Below are positions 47,025-56,082 of a DNA stretch of 64,000 nucleotides, piece after piece (the first letter of the stretch is position 1; the number at the start of each line of letters is the position of its first letter). The notes below the pieces were generated by a model. That model saw nothing but the letters and a program-made list of their open reading frames with translations, was not told where the DNA came from and did not search any database. Source of the DNA: Psychrobacter sp. (lineage in GTDB: Bacteria; Pseudomonadota; Gammaproteobacteria; Pseudomonadales; Moraxellaceae); assembly GCF_030454045.1 (NCBI RefSeq), contig NZ_JAKDJE010000005.1, forward strand, positions 9,319-73,318. Reading direction: 5' to 3'. Both the position numbers and the translations under genes were made by a program.

Positions 47025-48164
47025 TGGCATCGACCACTTTTTAGACGCCTGCTGAGTTGCTAGGTAGACTACCTTGAATGCTGCCTGATCAGACGGGAAC
47101 ACCTTACGTTTATTCACCGCTGTCCGAATCACGCTGTTTAAAGACTCAATAGCATTGGTGGTATAAATCACTTTTCTGATATCTTTCGGATACTCAAAGA
47201 ACACCGTTAAGCCCTCCCAGTTATTACGCCAAGACTTGATGACATGTGGGTACTCTGTGCCCCAAGTCTCATCAAAGTGCTCAAGGTTGGCCTCTGCTAT
47301 CTCAAGCGTATCAGCACCATAAATTGCCTTTAAATCAGCCGCTACGGCCTTCTTATCCGTCCACGGCACAAACTTCATTGAGTAACGCACCATATGCACG
47401 ATACACAGCTGAACCTGAGTGTTGGGGTAAACGGTATTGATGGCATCAGGAAAGCCTTTTAAACCATCAACACAGGCAATCAGGATATCTTGCACCCCGC
47501 GGTTTTGTAGTTCAGTGAGAACACCCAGCCAGAACTTAGCGCCTTCATTCTCTGATAGCCACATACCAAGCAGCTCTTTTTTACCGCTAAGATTGACGCC
47601 TAGGGCTAAGTAAATGGCTTTGTTGATGATCTGCTTGTTTTGACGTATCTTCACGACGATGCAGTCCAAATAGACGATAGGATAAACACTGCTCAGCGGC
47701 CTGTTCTGCCAAGCGGTGATGTCCTCTAATATGTTATCGGTGACTCTTGAGACAAGAGAGCTTGAGATGTCGACATCGTAGAGCTCTTTAATGCTCTCTA
47801 CGATCTCAGTGGTGGTTTGACCCTTGGCGTAAAGGAATATGATTTTATCATCAAGGCCACTAATACGGGTTTGATGCTTACTGACAAGTACAGGCTCAAA
47901 GCTACTGTCGCGGTCTCTTGGGGTGGAGATCTCAAGCTCGCCTGTGTCGCTACGGACTCTCTTTTTAGTGTGCCCATTGCGCTTATTAGGCCTGTCTGCC
48001 TTTTCATGCTTGGGGTAGCCGAGATGCTCTTCCATTTCTGCTTCTAAGGCAGTGTCGATGAAGGACTGCATGAGCTGCTTTTGAAAGTCTTTGATGTCAT
48101 CGAAGCTTTTCATGCTGCTGGCCATTTGCTCAGCCAGTTTCTTGATGTCAGATTGAGTAGTCAT
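46983..48164 (-). CDS. IS256-family transposase (C-terminus replaced)
   Basis: A DDE transposase of the mutator type. Catalytic residues are visible in PIVYLDCIVVKIRQNK, ILIACVDGLKGFPDAI and TNAIESLNSVIRTAVNKRK. It starts MTTQSDIKKLAEQMAS. The final 15 residues (ASCTKSSLNSAL and neighbours) are encoded by the adjoining IS3-type fragment, replacing the normal IS256 tail. All catalytic residues are kept, but the missing inverted repeat means this copy cannot move by itself. Confidence 0.88.
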   Translation of the reverse strand: MTTQSDIKKLAEQMASSMKSFDDIKDFQKQLMQSFIDTALEAEMEEHLGYPKHEKADRPNKRNGHTKKRVRSDTGELEISTPRDRDSSFEPVLVSKHQTRISGLDDKIIFLYAKGQTTTEIVESIKELYDVDISSSLVSRVTDNILEDITAWQNRPLSSVYPIVYLDCIVVKIRQNKQIINKAIYLALGVNLSGKKELLGMWLSENEGAKFWLGVLTELQNRGVQDILIACVDGLKGFPDAINTVYPNTQVQLCIVHMVRYSMKFVPWTDKKAVAADLKAIYGADTLEIAEANLEHFDETWGTEYPHVIKSWRNNWEGLTVFFEYPKDIRKVIYTTNAIESLNSVIRTAVNKRKVFPSDQAAFKVVYLATQQASKKWSMPIASCTKSSLNSAL

Positions 48165-48223
48165 TGCTTATTCTCCTGTTAGTGGATTATAAGCAGTTAC
48201 ACAAAGTTTGGGAAAGGCTCTCT
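47024..48223 (-). mobile_element. IS256-family element, 3' end truncated
   Basis: The transposase ORF and the 5' terminal inverted repeat (GAGCCTTTCCCAAACTTTG on the minus strand, near 48201-48220) are present. The other end is missing: transposase homology ends at KKWSMPI and runs into the IS3-type fragment. The 3' boundary is approximate. Confidence 0.75.
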
Positions 48224-48259
48224 ACAACTTAAATTATATGCAAAATTATACCACTTTCA

Positions 48260-48460
48260 TTAATAGCTTATTAATCTTTGAAGTAGTTTGACAGCGTCAT
48301 TTCTATAAGTTTTGTTATGTAAACGCCTTATATTTAACACAGCATCTAGCTTCTTTTTAACTAGTCGATTGATGTATTCATTACTAATAATCGGTTTAAC
48401 GGCGTATATGTCAACATCTTTTTTAGAATAGTTTTTTATTGCTATTGTCTGAAAAACCAG
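48260..48460 (-). other. 66-codon open frame continuing past the cap3 stop
   Basis: The codon after the TAG of cap3 begins an uninterrupted frame of 66 codons in the same phase (LVFQTIAIKNYSKKDVDIYA and onward, ending LLQRLISY). It has no ATG, GTG or TTG start. It may be a gene remnant, a separate small gene with an unusual start, or a readthrough tail. I do not recognise it. Confidence 0.35.
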
Positions 48461-48973
48461 CTAATAAGATCCTCTATTTACAAAATAGGTAGGTAAATGC
48501 AATACTTCATTTTTTTGGATACCAAGCCAATCCTCATGCACCCCTGCAATAAAAAATAATACAGGTTGTTCTTTGAAGTATTTGCACGTTTTACTCCATT
48601 CTCTATAGTCTGTAGAAGAAGGTTTAGCGTTCTTTTGTGGATGCGTATGCCACTCTCCTAAATACTGAATACGACCTTGACTAGAATCATGCAATTGATT
48701 TAAATGCTCTTGATGACCATGTACGCCTCTTTTATAGTAAACGGGCGTTCTAAAATCAGTTATCTTCGGTGTAGACAGGTGCATAACGTGAATGTCCTCG
48801 CCATGCAATCCCCGTTTTTCACCCATTAAAATGCCACAGCTTTCTAGCTGTGAATAATATTTCCTTTGTCTAAACCTATCTATTATTTCTAGGACATGAA
48901 CTTCAAAGCTGACCATACGGATCGGACATTCATTTTTAAAAAACCAAGTATTGTTAATCATGGTCTGGCACAT
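48461..48973 (-). CDS. cap3: CBASS Cap3: JAB/JAMM isopeptidase
   Basis: Cap3 removes Cap2-attached CD-NTase from its targets. The JAMM zinc motif is complete: Glu in SCGILMGE, then GEWHTHPQKNAKPSSTDYRE (HxHP...SxxD). At 170 residues it is a typical Cap3. Its start overlaps cap2 by 16 bases. It is the last gene of the type II CBASS operon. Confidence 0.9.
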   Translation of the reverse strand: MCQTMINNTWFFKNECPIRMVSFEVHVLEIIDRFRQRKYYSQLESCGILMGEKRGLHGEDIHVMHLSTPKITDFRTPVYYKRGVHGHQEHLNQLHDSSQGRIQYLGEWHTHPQKNAKPSSTDYREWSKTCKYFKEQPVLFFIAGVHEDWLGIQKNEVLHLPTYFVNRGSY

Positions 48974-50784
48974 ACATGACAGTCCTCATGTGGTAAAAAG
49001 TCAGCACTTTGTAGTTTCTTCCCGTGCCACTTTTCACTATACCGTGTTCTATAACGTGGGCTTACCTCTCCTTTCAACCAGTCTAATACCATATCAGTTA
49101 CTAAAGAGGCAGTAGACATACTTGATGAAACGGCATAGGGTGTAAAGTCAGTACAGGCTCTAATAGCAGTAATAGGTTCTACGCCTCCTTCTAGTGCGTC
49201 GTATTCGGCTCGAATATGATGTCCATTCTTATTAATACAAGAGCGACAGGCACTTGCGACCATCTTATCGTAAAATAAAGACTGGACACATTCACCATTA
49301 TTTCTAATCCAAGCATGGATAATAGGTGCAGTTATCTTTTCTGATTGATCGTAATTTTCATTGATACGTTGAGACACAGCAGAACTTGCCGTAGCATCAA
49401 TTATTAAATCCACATCTGCCATAAGACCCATCTTATTTAAAATAGAGCTGGGATAAGCTTCAATATTCATATTAGGTAATTGATTCTCAATCTCTTTTTT
49501 TAGAACAGTAGCCTTGTTTTGATACAAATAGTTTTTACCTAGAACGTGCCTTCCTAAGTTTAATGAAGATAATTTATCATTATCAATTAAGATCAACTTT
49601 CCATTATTAGCCCCAGCACCTAAACGGGCTAACGCTAACGCGATATAACCACCGATAGCACCGCAACCAATTATTAATACCTTCTTGTCGATCAAACTAG
49701 GCTGTTCCAACTTTTTGATATTCCTTTCAAAAATGTGATGAGGTGTATAATTAAAAGAACTTAGCAGAAAAATCTTACTTTGACTCAATATCTTTTGTCG
49801 ATAATTTTTTGAGAGATGTAAGTCTCCTTTGTATTGATAAGCCTTGTTTAATAAAGATAGGTCAATTCTAAAGCTAAGTGTTTCACTATCTATAATTAAG
49901 CATCCTGTAAAATCATAGTTGGATTCTTTCTCAGATATGTCTATATCTTTGATATGATTAACGTATCCAAAGATAGCTGATTCAAGTTGAGAATAGGCGC
50001 TCAAAGAAATCTTCTTCAACCAGTTGCTAAATGTTTTAAAAGGGATTCCATTCAATGAGCTTTCATCTATAAATTGGCGTGGAATGAAATGAGGCTGATA
50101 AGAGCTGCCTAAATTAATCACATGACATAGAGTGTTCGAACGCTCTTTTAAGTTTAAGACTGCAAAATTATGGTAGCCTGATGTATCATTAACTATAGAA
50201 AGAATAGAGCTGTAGTGTTTTGAATATTTTGGATTAGCATCAATATCAGTAGTATTATTTAAATGATATTGATGATTTTCACTATTACGAGTTGCTATTT
50301 GTTGCCATAAAAAAACGATTTCTTGCATTGTATCTTTGGATCGATAATGCTGATCAGTTAGCAGTTTAGTAACTATGTTTTTAGATTGATTGAAACAATA
50401 TTCGACAACAGATAATTTATCGTAAGTATCAAATGATATCGTATTGACCAATGCGTAGCACAGGTAATAATAGACCTTATCATCAAGCACCCATCGTTTA
50501 AGAAATAGGTGAGGTGAAGGTAGAAGATTTTCGATAGCGCTTTCTGGTATAGACCTTACATATACAGAAGGCAACTCTATAAAATCCCAATCGGACACCT
50601 GTATTAGTAGCTCTATCTGGTATTTTCTACTTATATTTAAACGTATAATCCATGTATCGAGATAAGCTCGATTAGATACTACTTCATTTTGCCCTCTTAA
50701 ATACAATGAAGGCTGCGCTCTACGTGAAAACGTCCAGTTAGGGTAGCGACTACTAATACCTATTATTACATCAGTACGATTCAT
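48958..50784 (-). CDS. cap2: CBASS Cap2: E2-E1 fusion ubiquitin-transfer-like enzyme
   Basis: Cap2 activates the C-terminal glycine of the CD-NTase and conjugates it to a target, which primes the cyclase. The C-terminal half is a ThiF/E1 domain with KVLIIGCGAIGGYIALALAR, LIDNDKLSSLNLGRH and a putative catalytic Cys in IRACTDFTPY; zinc-type cysteines lie at CRSC and the C-terminal CHVC. The N-terminal part is E2-like, with YYYLCYALVN as the probable transfer-Cys segment. The 608-residue length and place between cyclase and Cap3 match type II CBASS. Confidence 0.9.
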   Translation of the reverse strand: MNRTDVIIGISSRYPNWTFSRRAQPSLYLRGQNEVVSNRAYLDTWIIRLNISRKYQIELLIQVSDWDFIELPSVYVRSIPESAIENLLPSPHLFLKRWVLDDKVYYYLCYALVNTISFDTYDKLSVVEYCFNQSKNIVTKLLTDQHYRSKDTMQEIVFLWQQIATRNSENHQYHLNNTTDIDANPKYSKHYSSILSIVNDTSGYHNFAVLNLKERSNTLCHVINLGSSYQPHFIPRQFIDESSLNGIPFKTFSNWLKKISLSAYSQLESAIFGYVNHIKDIDISEKESNYDFTGCLIIDSETLSFRIDLSLLNKAYQYKGDLHLSKNYRQKILSQSKIFLLSSFNYTPHHIFERNIKKLEQPSLIDKKVLIIGCGAIGGYIALALARLGAGANNGKLILIDNDKLSSLNLGRHVLGKNYLYQNKATVLKKEIENQLPNMNIEAYPSSILNKMGLMADVDLIIDATASSAVSQRINENYDQSEKITAPIIHAWIRNNGECVQSLFYDKMVASACRSCINKNGHHIRAEYDALEGGVEPITAIRACTDFTPYAVSSSMSTASLVTDMVLDWLKGEVSPRYRTRYSEKWHGKKLQSADFLPHEDCHVCARP

Positions 50785-50793
50785 AAATCTAAA

Positions 50794-52110
50794 TCAACCG
50801 CCAATTTGTGGCGGGATAATAGCTGCACTTGCTGCTACCTGTACAGGTCTAGAACTAGGCTCTATGACACTAATAGAAACTAAATCCTCATTATCTGCTA
50901 TTTTATCGCCAAGACTTGTTTTTAAGAGAGTGAGGCATTGTCTTGCGGCGGTTGCCTTAGTTGAACAATATTCAAGTGATTCATAAAATTGTTTAGCCAA
51001 ACGATTATCTTCAGTTCTATACTCATGTGTATCATCTTTATAATCGTTAAATACTTCAGTTTCATGATCTTTTATATCTTTGCAAGTAACGTCTTGCAAA
51101 AACCTATCAGGAAGCATCGAGACTACTTGTATTAGCGCTTTATCATCTCGTTGCTGAGTGTATTTATACGTATCAACTGTTAATATCATAAGCGCTAATG
51201 AAGTAGGTGCTTTGCGGTGTTCAGGGTTAAAATTATAGTCTCTCCACGCCTTAATATAGCGAACTATAGATCTTAACTGTTGGCCTTCACCAGGAAGTTC
51301 ACTACATTCCTTCAAAAACCATTCACGAACACGTTCACAGTTAGATACTTTCCACTTACCATCATTTCTGATTAGCGAAATATCCTTTATATAAGATTGA
51401 GTCGACTCGTTTTTTTGTGTACTGTCAAATTGGTTACTTTCAAAAGATTCACTCAAGTTAATAATGCCTGAACTACGAGTAAAGTTAGACTCTCCAAAAA
51501 AATCTGATAAATCTTGTGGTTGAGTATCTTCACTGAAATTTAAAGATCCTTCATATTTCCGATTTGATAAACCATCAAAGCTTTCGTTACTTTCGACAAC
51601 GTCTGAGTTCTTACGACTTGAAATAGGTACATCCTTTAAGTCATTAAACATATCGTTAGGAACGGCGTACAAAGGAATATCGAAATGAGCGTCTGCCATG
51701 AATCCCCTTATACGTAGACAACTTGGGTTGGTATCATCTAGCTGCCAATTTTGATTAAAACAAAGTTGAGATAAGCATTGCTTAACATGGCCTATTAATA
51801 CTTCTGCATCATTTTCTTGATCGCCTGAGAAACAATTTTCAGGCAGATAGCACCCATAATCAAAATCTATTTCTTGACCTTCGCGATTTGGTACATTACA
51901 AGTACCATAAGCCCATGAACCTTGTAATCTAAACTTTGGTTTAGTACCATATTTTTCTTCAAGCTTAACTTCAAGCGCTCCTTGCACAAGATCTTTGCAG
52001 TTTTTAAAAATATCTAGCTGATCTTTTGTAGGCAATAACTGAGTAAAAAAACCTTCTGGTTCATTACGTAAAACTCGATGAAAATTATTAGTAGGTATTT
52101 CATTATTCAT
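50794..52110 (-). CDS. cdnA: CBASS cyclic-nucleotide synthase, DncV-like CD-NTase
   Basis: A CD-NTase that would make a cyclic dinucleotide, most likely 3',3'-cGAMP as DncV does, upon phage infection. The active site is GSWAYGT with EIDFDYG (two metal-binding Asp) and a third Asp in DAHFDIPLYAVP; RSIVRYIKAWRD parallels DncV. Compared with my memory of DncV there is a Ser/Asn/Asp-rich insertion at about residues 190-250. The protein ends IPPQIGG, with a C-terminal glycine needed for Cap2 conjugation. The gene overlaps capV by eight bases. Confidence 0.9.
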   Translation of the reverse strand: MNNEIPTNNFHRVLRNEPEGFFTQLLPTKDQLDIFKNCKDLVQGALEVKLEEKYGTKPKFRLQGSWAYGTCNVPNREGQEIDFDYGCYLPENCFSGDQENDAEVLIGHVKQCLSQLCFNQNWQLDDTNPSCLRIRGFMADAHFDIPLYAVPNDMFNDLKDVPISSRKNSDVVESNESFDGLSNRKYEGSLNFSEDTQPQDLSDFFGESNFTRSSGIINLSESFESNQFDSTQKNESTQSYIKDISLIRNDGKWKVSNCERVREWFLKECSELPGEGQQLRSIVRYIKAWRDYNFNPEHRKAPTSLALMILTVDTYKYTQQRDDKALIQVVSMLPDRFLQDVTCKDIKDHETEVFNDYKDDTHEYRTEDNRLAKQFYESLEYCSTKATAARQCLTLLKTSLGDKIADNEDLVSISVIEPSSRPVQVAASAAIIPPQIGG

Positions 52111-53098
52111 TATCTTGCTCCTCAGTATTTACCCAAGTAGGTATAGTAGTTTGTTTTTTAAGTAAAGCTGATATAAATGGAGTCCCTAACGCATCTTTAG
52201 AAGCCTCGTGGGCATGAGAAAGTAATACTTTGGTTGCATATTCATCAGCTCTATCTAACCCTATATAATTTGTTGCATTTTTAGATACATCTGAATCTAT
52301 ATCAAAATACCTATTACCTAGCATATGCTTAGTCATATGAGTCATCATTTGCTGCTGACTTGCAAGAGTGAGTTCTATTATGTTCTTAGGAGCTTTGTTC
52401 AAAAAGAGACCATTAGCCCAATCTGTCATACCCCCTTGCTGGTTTTTCCTATATACGTCAGAAGTATGAGAAGATAGTGTACCTACATGTAATAAATATA
52501 TATTCTCTTTAGGTATTTCAAAAAAATGCTGGGCTTCATGTATTGCCAGTAGACTTGGATTATTAGCAAAAAGTCCACCATCTACATAATTTGCATCTTT
52601 GAAATGGTATTTAGGAAAGTATATGGGTGCAGCGGAGGTTGCCATAGCTACATCCACGATGTCATGTTTGGCATCACGAAAAAAGCTGTGGTGATGGGGT
52701 GTTTTAAAAACTACTGGTCGTCCAGCGGAGAAGTTAATAGCAGGCACTATCACATTGTGCTTTAAATCACCTATTTTTTTATCTAAGAAGAATTGGCTTA
52801 TTTGTGCTTTCAGATAGTCATTACCATAAGTGGCTTTGAATATGGAGAAGAAACTGAACCTCTGTTTCGTAAATATCCGTTCTCCATGCTGTACAAACAT
52901 ATCGACAACGTCTTTCATTGGAACTTCATACGCCACTGCTAAAGCGACTACTCCACCAATCGATGTACCTGCTATAAGGTCGAAGTAGCGTCCAATAGGC
53001 TGATTAGTTTGCTCCTCTAAATCGGCTAAAACTTTGGCCGTATATAATCCCCTATAACCGCCTCCCGAAAGCGTTAATATTCTAAATTCTTTATCCAT
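52103..53098 (-). CDS. capV: CBASS effector CapV, patatin-like phospholipase
   Basis: CapV is activated by the CBASS cyclic dinucleotide and degrades the inner membrane, causing abortive infection. The patatin core is complete: oxyanion motif SGGGYRGLYT, nucleophile GTSIGG and the catalytic DGG in YVDGGLFANNP. The 331-residue length matches CapV. It is the first gene of the operon (capV-cdn-cap2-cap3), the order found with DncV in Vibrio cholerae. Confidence 0.92.
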   Translation of the reverse strand: MDKEFRILTLSGGGYRGLYTAKVLADLEEQTNQPIGRYFDLIAGTSIGGVVALAVAYEVPMKDVVDMFVQHGERIFTKQRFSFFSIFKATYGNDYLKAQISQFFLDKKIGDLKHNVIVPAINFSAGRPVVFKTPHHHSFFRDAKHDIVDVAMATSAAPIYFPKYHFKDANYVDGGLFANNPSLLAIHEAQHFFEIPKENIYLLHVGTLSSHTSDVYRKNQQGGMTDWANGLFLNKAPKNIIELTLASQQQMMTHMTKHMLGNRYFDIDSDVSKNATNYIGLDRADEYATKVLLSHAHEASKDALGTPFISALLKKQTTIPTWVNTEEQDNE

Positions 53099-53162
53099 TT
53101 TGAATCTCTCTTATTATGTATTTAAAGTAGATAACACTAGGGCTCGCAGTTTTTTTAAAAGG

Positions 53163-53735
53163 GAATGAGATTATTAGCAATATCTATTCTATCGTCTATC
53201 TAGACTACATTGTAGTTAATGTGCGTCAAAATAAGCATATTATGAATATGGCTGTTTATCTGACTCTAGGTGTGGAACTTGATGGTAAAAAAGGTTTCCG
53301 ATGCTATTAACATGGCTTACCCCAGCGCTAATCTTCAGCTGTGTATTGTACAAATGGTCTGTTATTCAATGGAGTGTGTACCACAGATAGATAAAAAGGC
53401 AGTAATGCCTGATTTAGAGGCGATCTGTGGCGCTGATAAGTTTGAAATAGCGAAGGCTAGTCTTAATCATCTAAAAGTATGGGGAACAGTAAGTACCCAC
53501 AGGTGGTTAAGCCTTGGTGTAATAACTGGGAGTGCTTAACTGTATTTCTTAACTATCCTCAAGACATTAAAAAAGCCACTTATACTATTGATTATCTAAA
53601 CAGTGTGTTTTGTACTGCGGTAAATAAGCGTAAGGTATCTTCCTCTGATCAGGCAGCATTTAAAGTAGTGTGCTTAGCAACCCAGTCGGCATCTAAAAAG
53701 TGGTTGATACTAATTCATAACTGAGCATCTGTACT
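53163..53735 (+). pseudogene. Degraded IS256-family transposase remnant
   Basis: Fragments of an IS256 transposase in shifting frames: VYLDYIVVNVRQNKHIMNMA, then after a deletion DAINMAYPSANLQLCIVQMV, and later TAVNKRKVSSSDQAAFKVV up to KKWLI. The parts align in order with the transposase at 46983-48164. The start, several segments and the terminal repeats are gone. With that copy it brackets the CBASS operon in opposite orientation. Confidence 0.88.
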
Positions 53736-53750
53736 AAGTCGTTTTAGGAT

Positions 53751-53806
53751 TAAGTGTAACTTCCGTTTGGATTGATGCATATTTATCCAAACGGAAGTTA
53801 CACTTA
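53751..53806. repeat. 22-bp perfect inverted repeat
   Basis: Arms TAAGTGTAACTTCCGTTTGG plus AT (53751-53772) and its exact complement (53785-53806) around a 12-base loop. There is no T run, so it is not a plain terminator. It lies between the IS256 remnant and the biosynthetic cluster and may be a small mobile-element relic or a long hairpin serving the downstream leftward gene. Confidence 0.75.
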
Positions 53807-53837
53807 ACTTGGATTGAACTCTTTTAAAAAGCCTCTT

Positions 53838-54677
53838 TCATAGAATATTAACAGAGGTAGACTTTACAGAAACTAACATTTTATTCCAAAAATTATCCCA
53901 TAGTTGACAGTATTCTAAAGCGTAAGTTCGGAGGTCTTCTACAGAGTGCAGGTGCAGTGAGTGCGTGATTAATAGCCATAGATCATTTTCATGATAGTCA
54001 TCTGAAGCTACTGTAGTTATATCAGAGGTAGTACCATGAACATAATAATAGCCATCTTTGGTGTTTATTCCAGCATTCTCAACAGCCTGTTTTAAAGGAG
54101 CTGAAAACGCTATAACTTGTTGCTCTGCAACTGCAAGTAATAAAAGTAGCTTTATATAATCATCATAAGCTTCTTCCAAATATATTCTCAGGTCGGTAGA
54201 TTCTTCTGTATATGCGTGATTCGAATCAATTTCTGAACTTATGTTTAACTGCCCTAAGACTTTTTTGAAAAGACAGAAGTGTGAGTTAAGAGGAGTCAGG
54301 CCATCATTGGTCTCAAAAGAAAAACCAAACTCGTCTGCTATATTCAGTCCTAGCAAAAAACGAGGATACATTTTCACGGACGAATATATTTTTTTATCTA
54401 ACTGCTTAGCTTGAAACTGTGCCATCAATAGAGCATCAGTAAAAATCTCTACAATACTATTCTCATACTCCAAATGTATATACTTCAATGTATCTAAGCA
54501 AATGCTATCCTGGTTAAGAGTTTGAATGATGTCATGCTTGAATAAATGATGTTCTGCGAGCTCTGCCTTAAGGTCTAAAACTTTGTCCTGATTGTTATTC
54601 CATAAGGATTCTGGGATGCTACTGCTAAGTAGGCTTATTGTATTTCGTCTGGCAATTTTCTCATCTAAATTATACAA
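53838..54677 (-). CDS. Heme-oxygenase-like di-iron oxidase (HDO), first copy
   Basis: An all-helical 279-residue protein resembling the heme-oxygenase-like oxidase/oxygenase superfamily (UndA, SznF, BesC, CADD). Candidate iron ligands are Glu in YIHLEYENSIVEIF, Glu116 in ADEFGF, His133, Glu185 in AVAEQQVIAF, and the DDYHENDLW segment near 226-232. The ligand pattern is looser than in the second copy of the cluster, so activity is less certain. A TetR-type operator lies 20 bp upstream of the start. Confidence 0.55.
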   Translation of the reverse strand: MYNLDEKIARRNTISLLSSSIPESLWNNNQDKVLDLKAELAEHHLFKHDIIQTLNQDSICLDTLKYIHLEYENSIVEIFTDALLMAQFQAKQLDKKIYSSVKMYPRFLLGLNIADEFGFSFETNDGLTPLNSHFCLFKKVLGQLNISSEIDSNHAYTEESTDLRIYLEEAYDDYIKLLLLLAVAEQQVIAFSAPLKQAVENAGINTKDGYYYVHGTTSDITTVASDDYHENDLWLLITHSLHLHSVEDLRTYALEYCQLWDNFWNKMLVSVKSTSVNIL

Positions 54678-54697
54678 TATACACTCTCCTAATATTA

Positions 54698-54715
54698 ATA
54701 CAGACCTTTCTGTAT
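54698..54715. promoter_or_regulatory. TetR-type operator between HDO-1 and tetR
   Basis: ATACAGACCTTTCTGTAT, an 18-bp imperfect palindrome sharing both half-sites with copies at 57514 and 57738. It sits 20 bp before HDO-1 and 113 bp before tetR, where one regulator could control both divergent genes. Confidence 0.7.
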
Positions 54716-54827
54716 ACTTGTGAGTAAAAAATAAGATATAGCTTATTGTGCCAAGCTATATCTAGTTGTAGTGAACAGATTTTTACTGATTATACTTAGA
54801 ACAGATTCAAAACTAAAGAGTTATTTT

Positions 54828-55376
54828 ATGTCAAAAAAGCAACTAGATATTTTAAAAACTGCTAGTGAGCTGTTTAATGAGCATGGATATGTCAGTGTGG
54901 GTGTAGATAGGATCATACGTGAATCAAGTGTATCTAAGATGACTTTTTATAAGTATTTTCCATCCAAAGATAGACTCATACAAGAATGTTTGACAAATCG
55001 TGACAATCTTATAAGAAACAGCATCACACAAACTTTAAATTCACATAAAGAAAAAGGGATAAAGAAGCTTGAAATCTTCTTAAAATGGTATGAGAGTTGG
55101 TTCAACCAGAAAGATTTTTTCGGTTGTATGTTCATTAAAGCTACAGATGAATTTATGCATGATGTTAAGCTTAACTCCATAATAATCAACCATAAGATGT
55201 GGATAACTAATACTATTAAGAACATCTTAAAAGAATGTTCTATAGAAAACCCAGAACTTATGGCTGATCAAATTAGAATTATTTTAGATGGTGCTATAAT
55301 TAATGAAACTACTTTTAGAGATGGAAAGTCTATTGTAAGTTCAGGGCTAATTATTAAAACTATGTTGAAAATATAG
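54828..55376 (+). CDS. TetR family transcriptional regulator
   Basis: A 182-residue DNA-binding repressor. The N-terminal helix-turn-helix is typical: ILKTASELFNEHGYVSVGVD and MTFYKYFPSKDRLI. The C-terminal ligand domain resembles the YxaF/AcrR-like group (FLKWYESWFNQKDFFGCMF). I chose ATG 54828 (MSKKQLDILK); the longer frame from 54771 adds non-conserved residues. It is divergent from HDO-1 with a shared operator and convergent with lysE, so it is the probable regulator of the cluster. Confidence 0.9.
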   Translation: MSKKQLDILKTASELFNEHGYVSVGVDRIIRESSVSKMTFYKYFPSKDRLIQECLTNRDNLIRNSITQTLNSHKEKGIKKLEIFLKWYESWFNQKDFFGCMFIKATDEFMHDVKLNSIIINHKMWITNTIKNILKECSIENPELMADQIRIILDGAIINETTFRDGKSIVSSGLIIKTMLKI

Positions 55377-55381
55377 TGTTT

Positions 55382-56035
55382 TCAAACACCTAGTAGAGTT
55401 TCCCCTGCATTTACAACTAACATTAATGCTAGTATTACTAAAATAATGCCGCCTGTTTTTGTAATTAAATACAGTTTATCCTGAGCTTTCCAAAGGTACT
55501 TACTGGCCACTGAAAATAACTCAGCGTAACAAGAGTGGATAATGATTACTAAAAGGCAAAATGTCAAAGAAAGTAGTAGAAACTGTGGCAAGTAGGCTTG
55601 GTTAGAATCAATAAATTGAGGGAATACTGCCATAAAGAATAAAATAGGTTTTGGATTTGAAGAAGATGTAAATAATCCTTGCTTAAATAGATTCCAACCA
55701 TCATAAGTTTTTGTAGTTTCTACATTATCTGTTGTAGATGTTATTTTTAGAGAGTTCCTTTTCCCAAGGAGCATTTTAGCACCCATATAAAGGATATAAA
55801 TCGCTCCAATTATCTGCACTGTTAGAAATGCTTTTTTAGATGTAGCTATTAGTAGACCGATGCTTGTAGCTGAAACTATAGCTACTGCCAGCATGCCTAG
55901 AGATAGTCCTAGTATGCCGTAAGTAGTTCTCTTTCTATCGTAGGTGAGTGAGTTTGTAATACTGAGGATAACACCTGGTCCTGGACTTGCTATAGTAGCT
56001 GACGCTATAAGAAGATATATGACAATATTATTCAT
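55382..56035 (-). CDS. LysE/RhtB family amino-acid exporter
   Basis: An inner-membrane exporter of 217 residues with about six transmembrane segments. The family mark ASPGPGVILSITNSL follows the first segment, and GAIYILYMGAKMLLG is also conserved. These transporters export amino acids and analogues such as lysine, homoserine and threonine. In this cluster it would remove the amino-acid product or a toxic intermediate, which would be a self-protection role. Confidence 0.9.
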   Translation of the reverse strand: MNNIVIYLLIASATIASPGPGVILSITNSLTYDRKRTTYGILGLSLGMLAVAIVSATSIGLLIATSKKAFLTVQIIGAIYILYMGAKMLLGKRNSLKITSTTDNVETTKTYDGWNLFKQGLFTSSSNPKPILFFMAVFPQFIDSNQAYLPQFLLLSLTFCLLVIIIHSCYAELFSVASKYLWKAQDKLYLITKTGGIILVILALMLVVNAGETLLGV

Positions 56036-56082
56036 AAAAGATTATTACCATCTAGATATTTTTAGTTTGAAAAACGCTTAAA

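Noticed and set aside
53270..53724. Two short plus-strand ORFs (89 and 81 codons) as genes
   Set aside because: Both are frames of one decayed IS256 transposase, aligning in order with the copy at 46983-48164.
46983..53735. IS256 copies forming a composite transposon around CBASS
   Set aside because: One copy has lost its 3' end and the other is a remnant without terminal repeats, so present mobility is unlikely.
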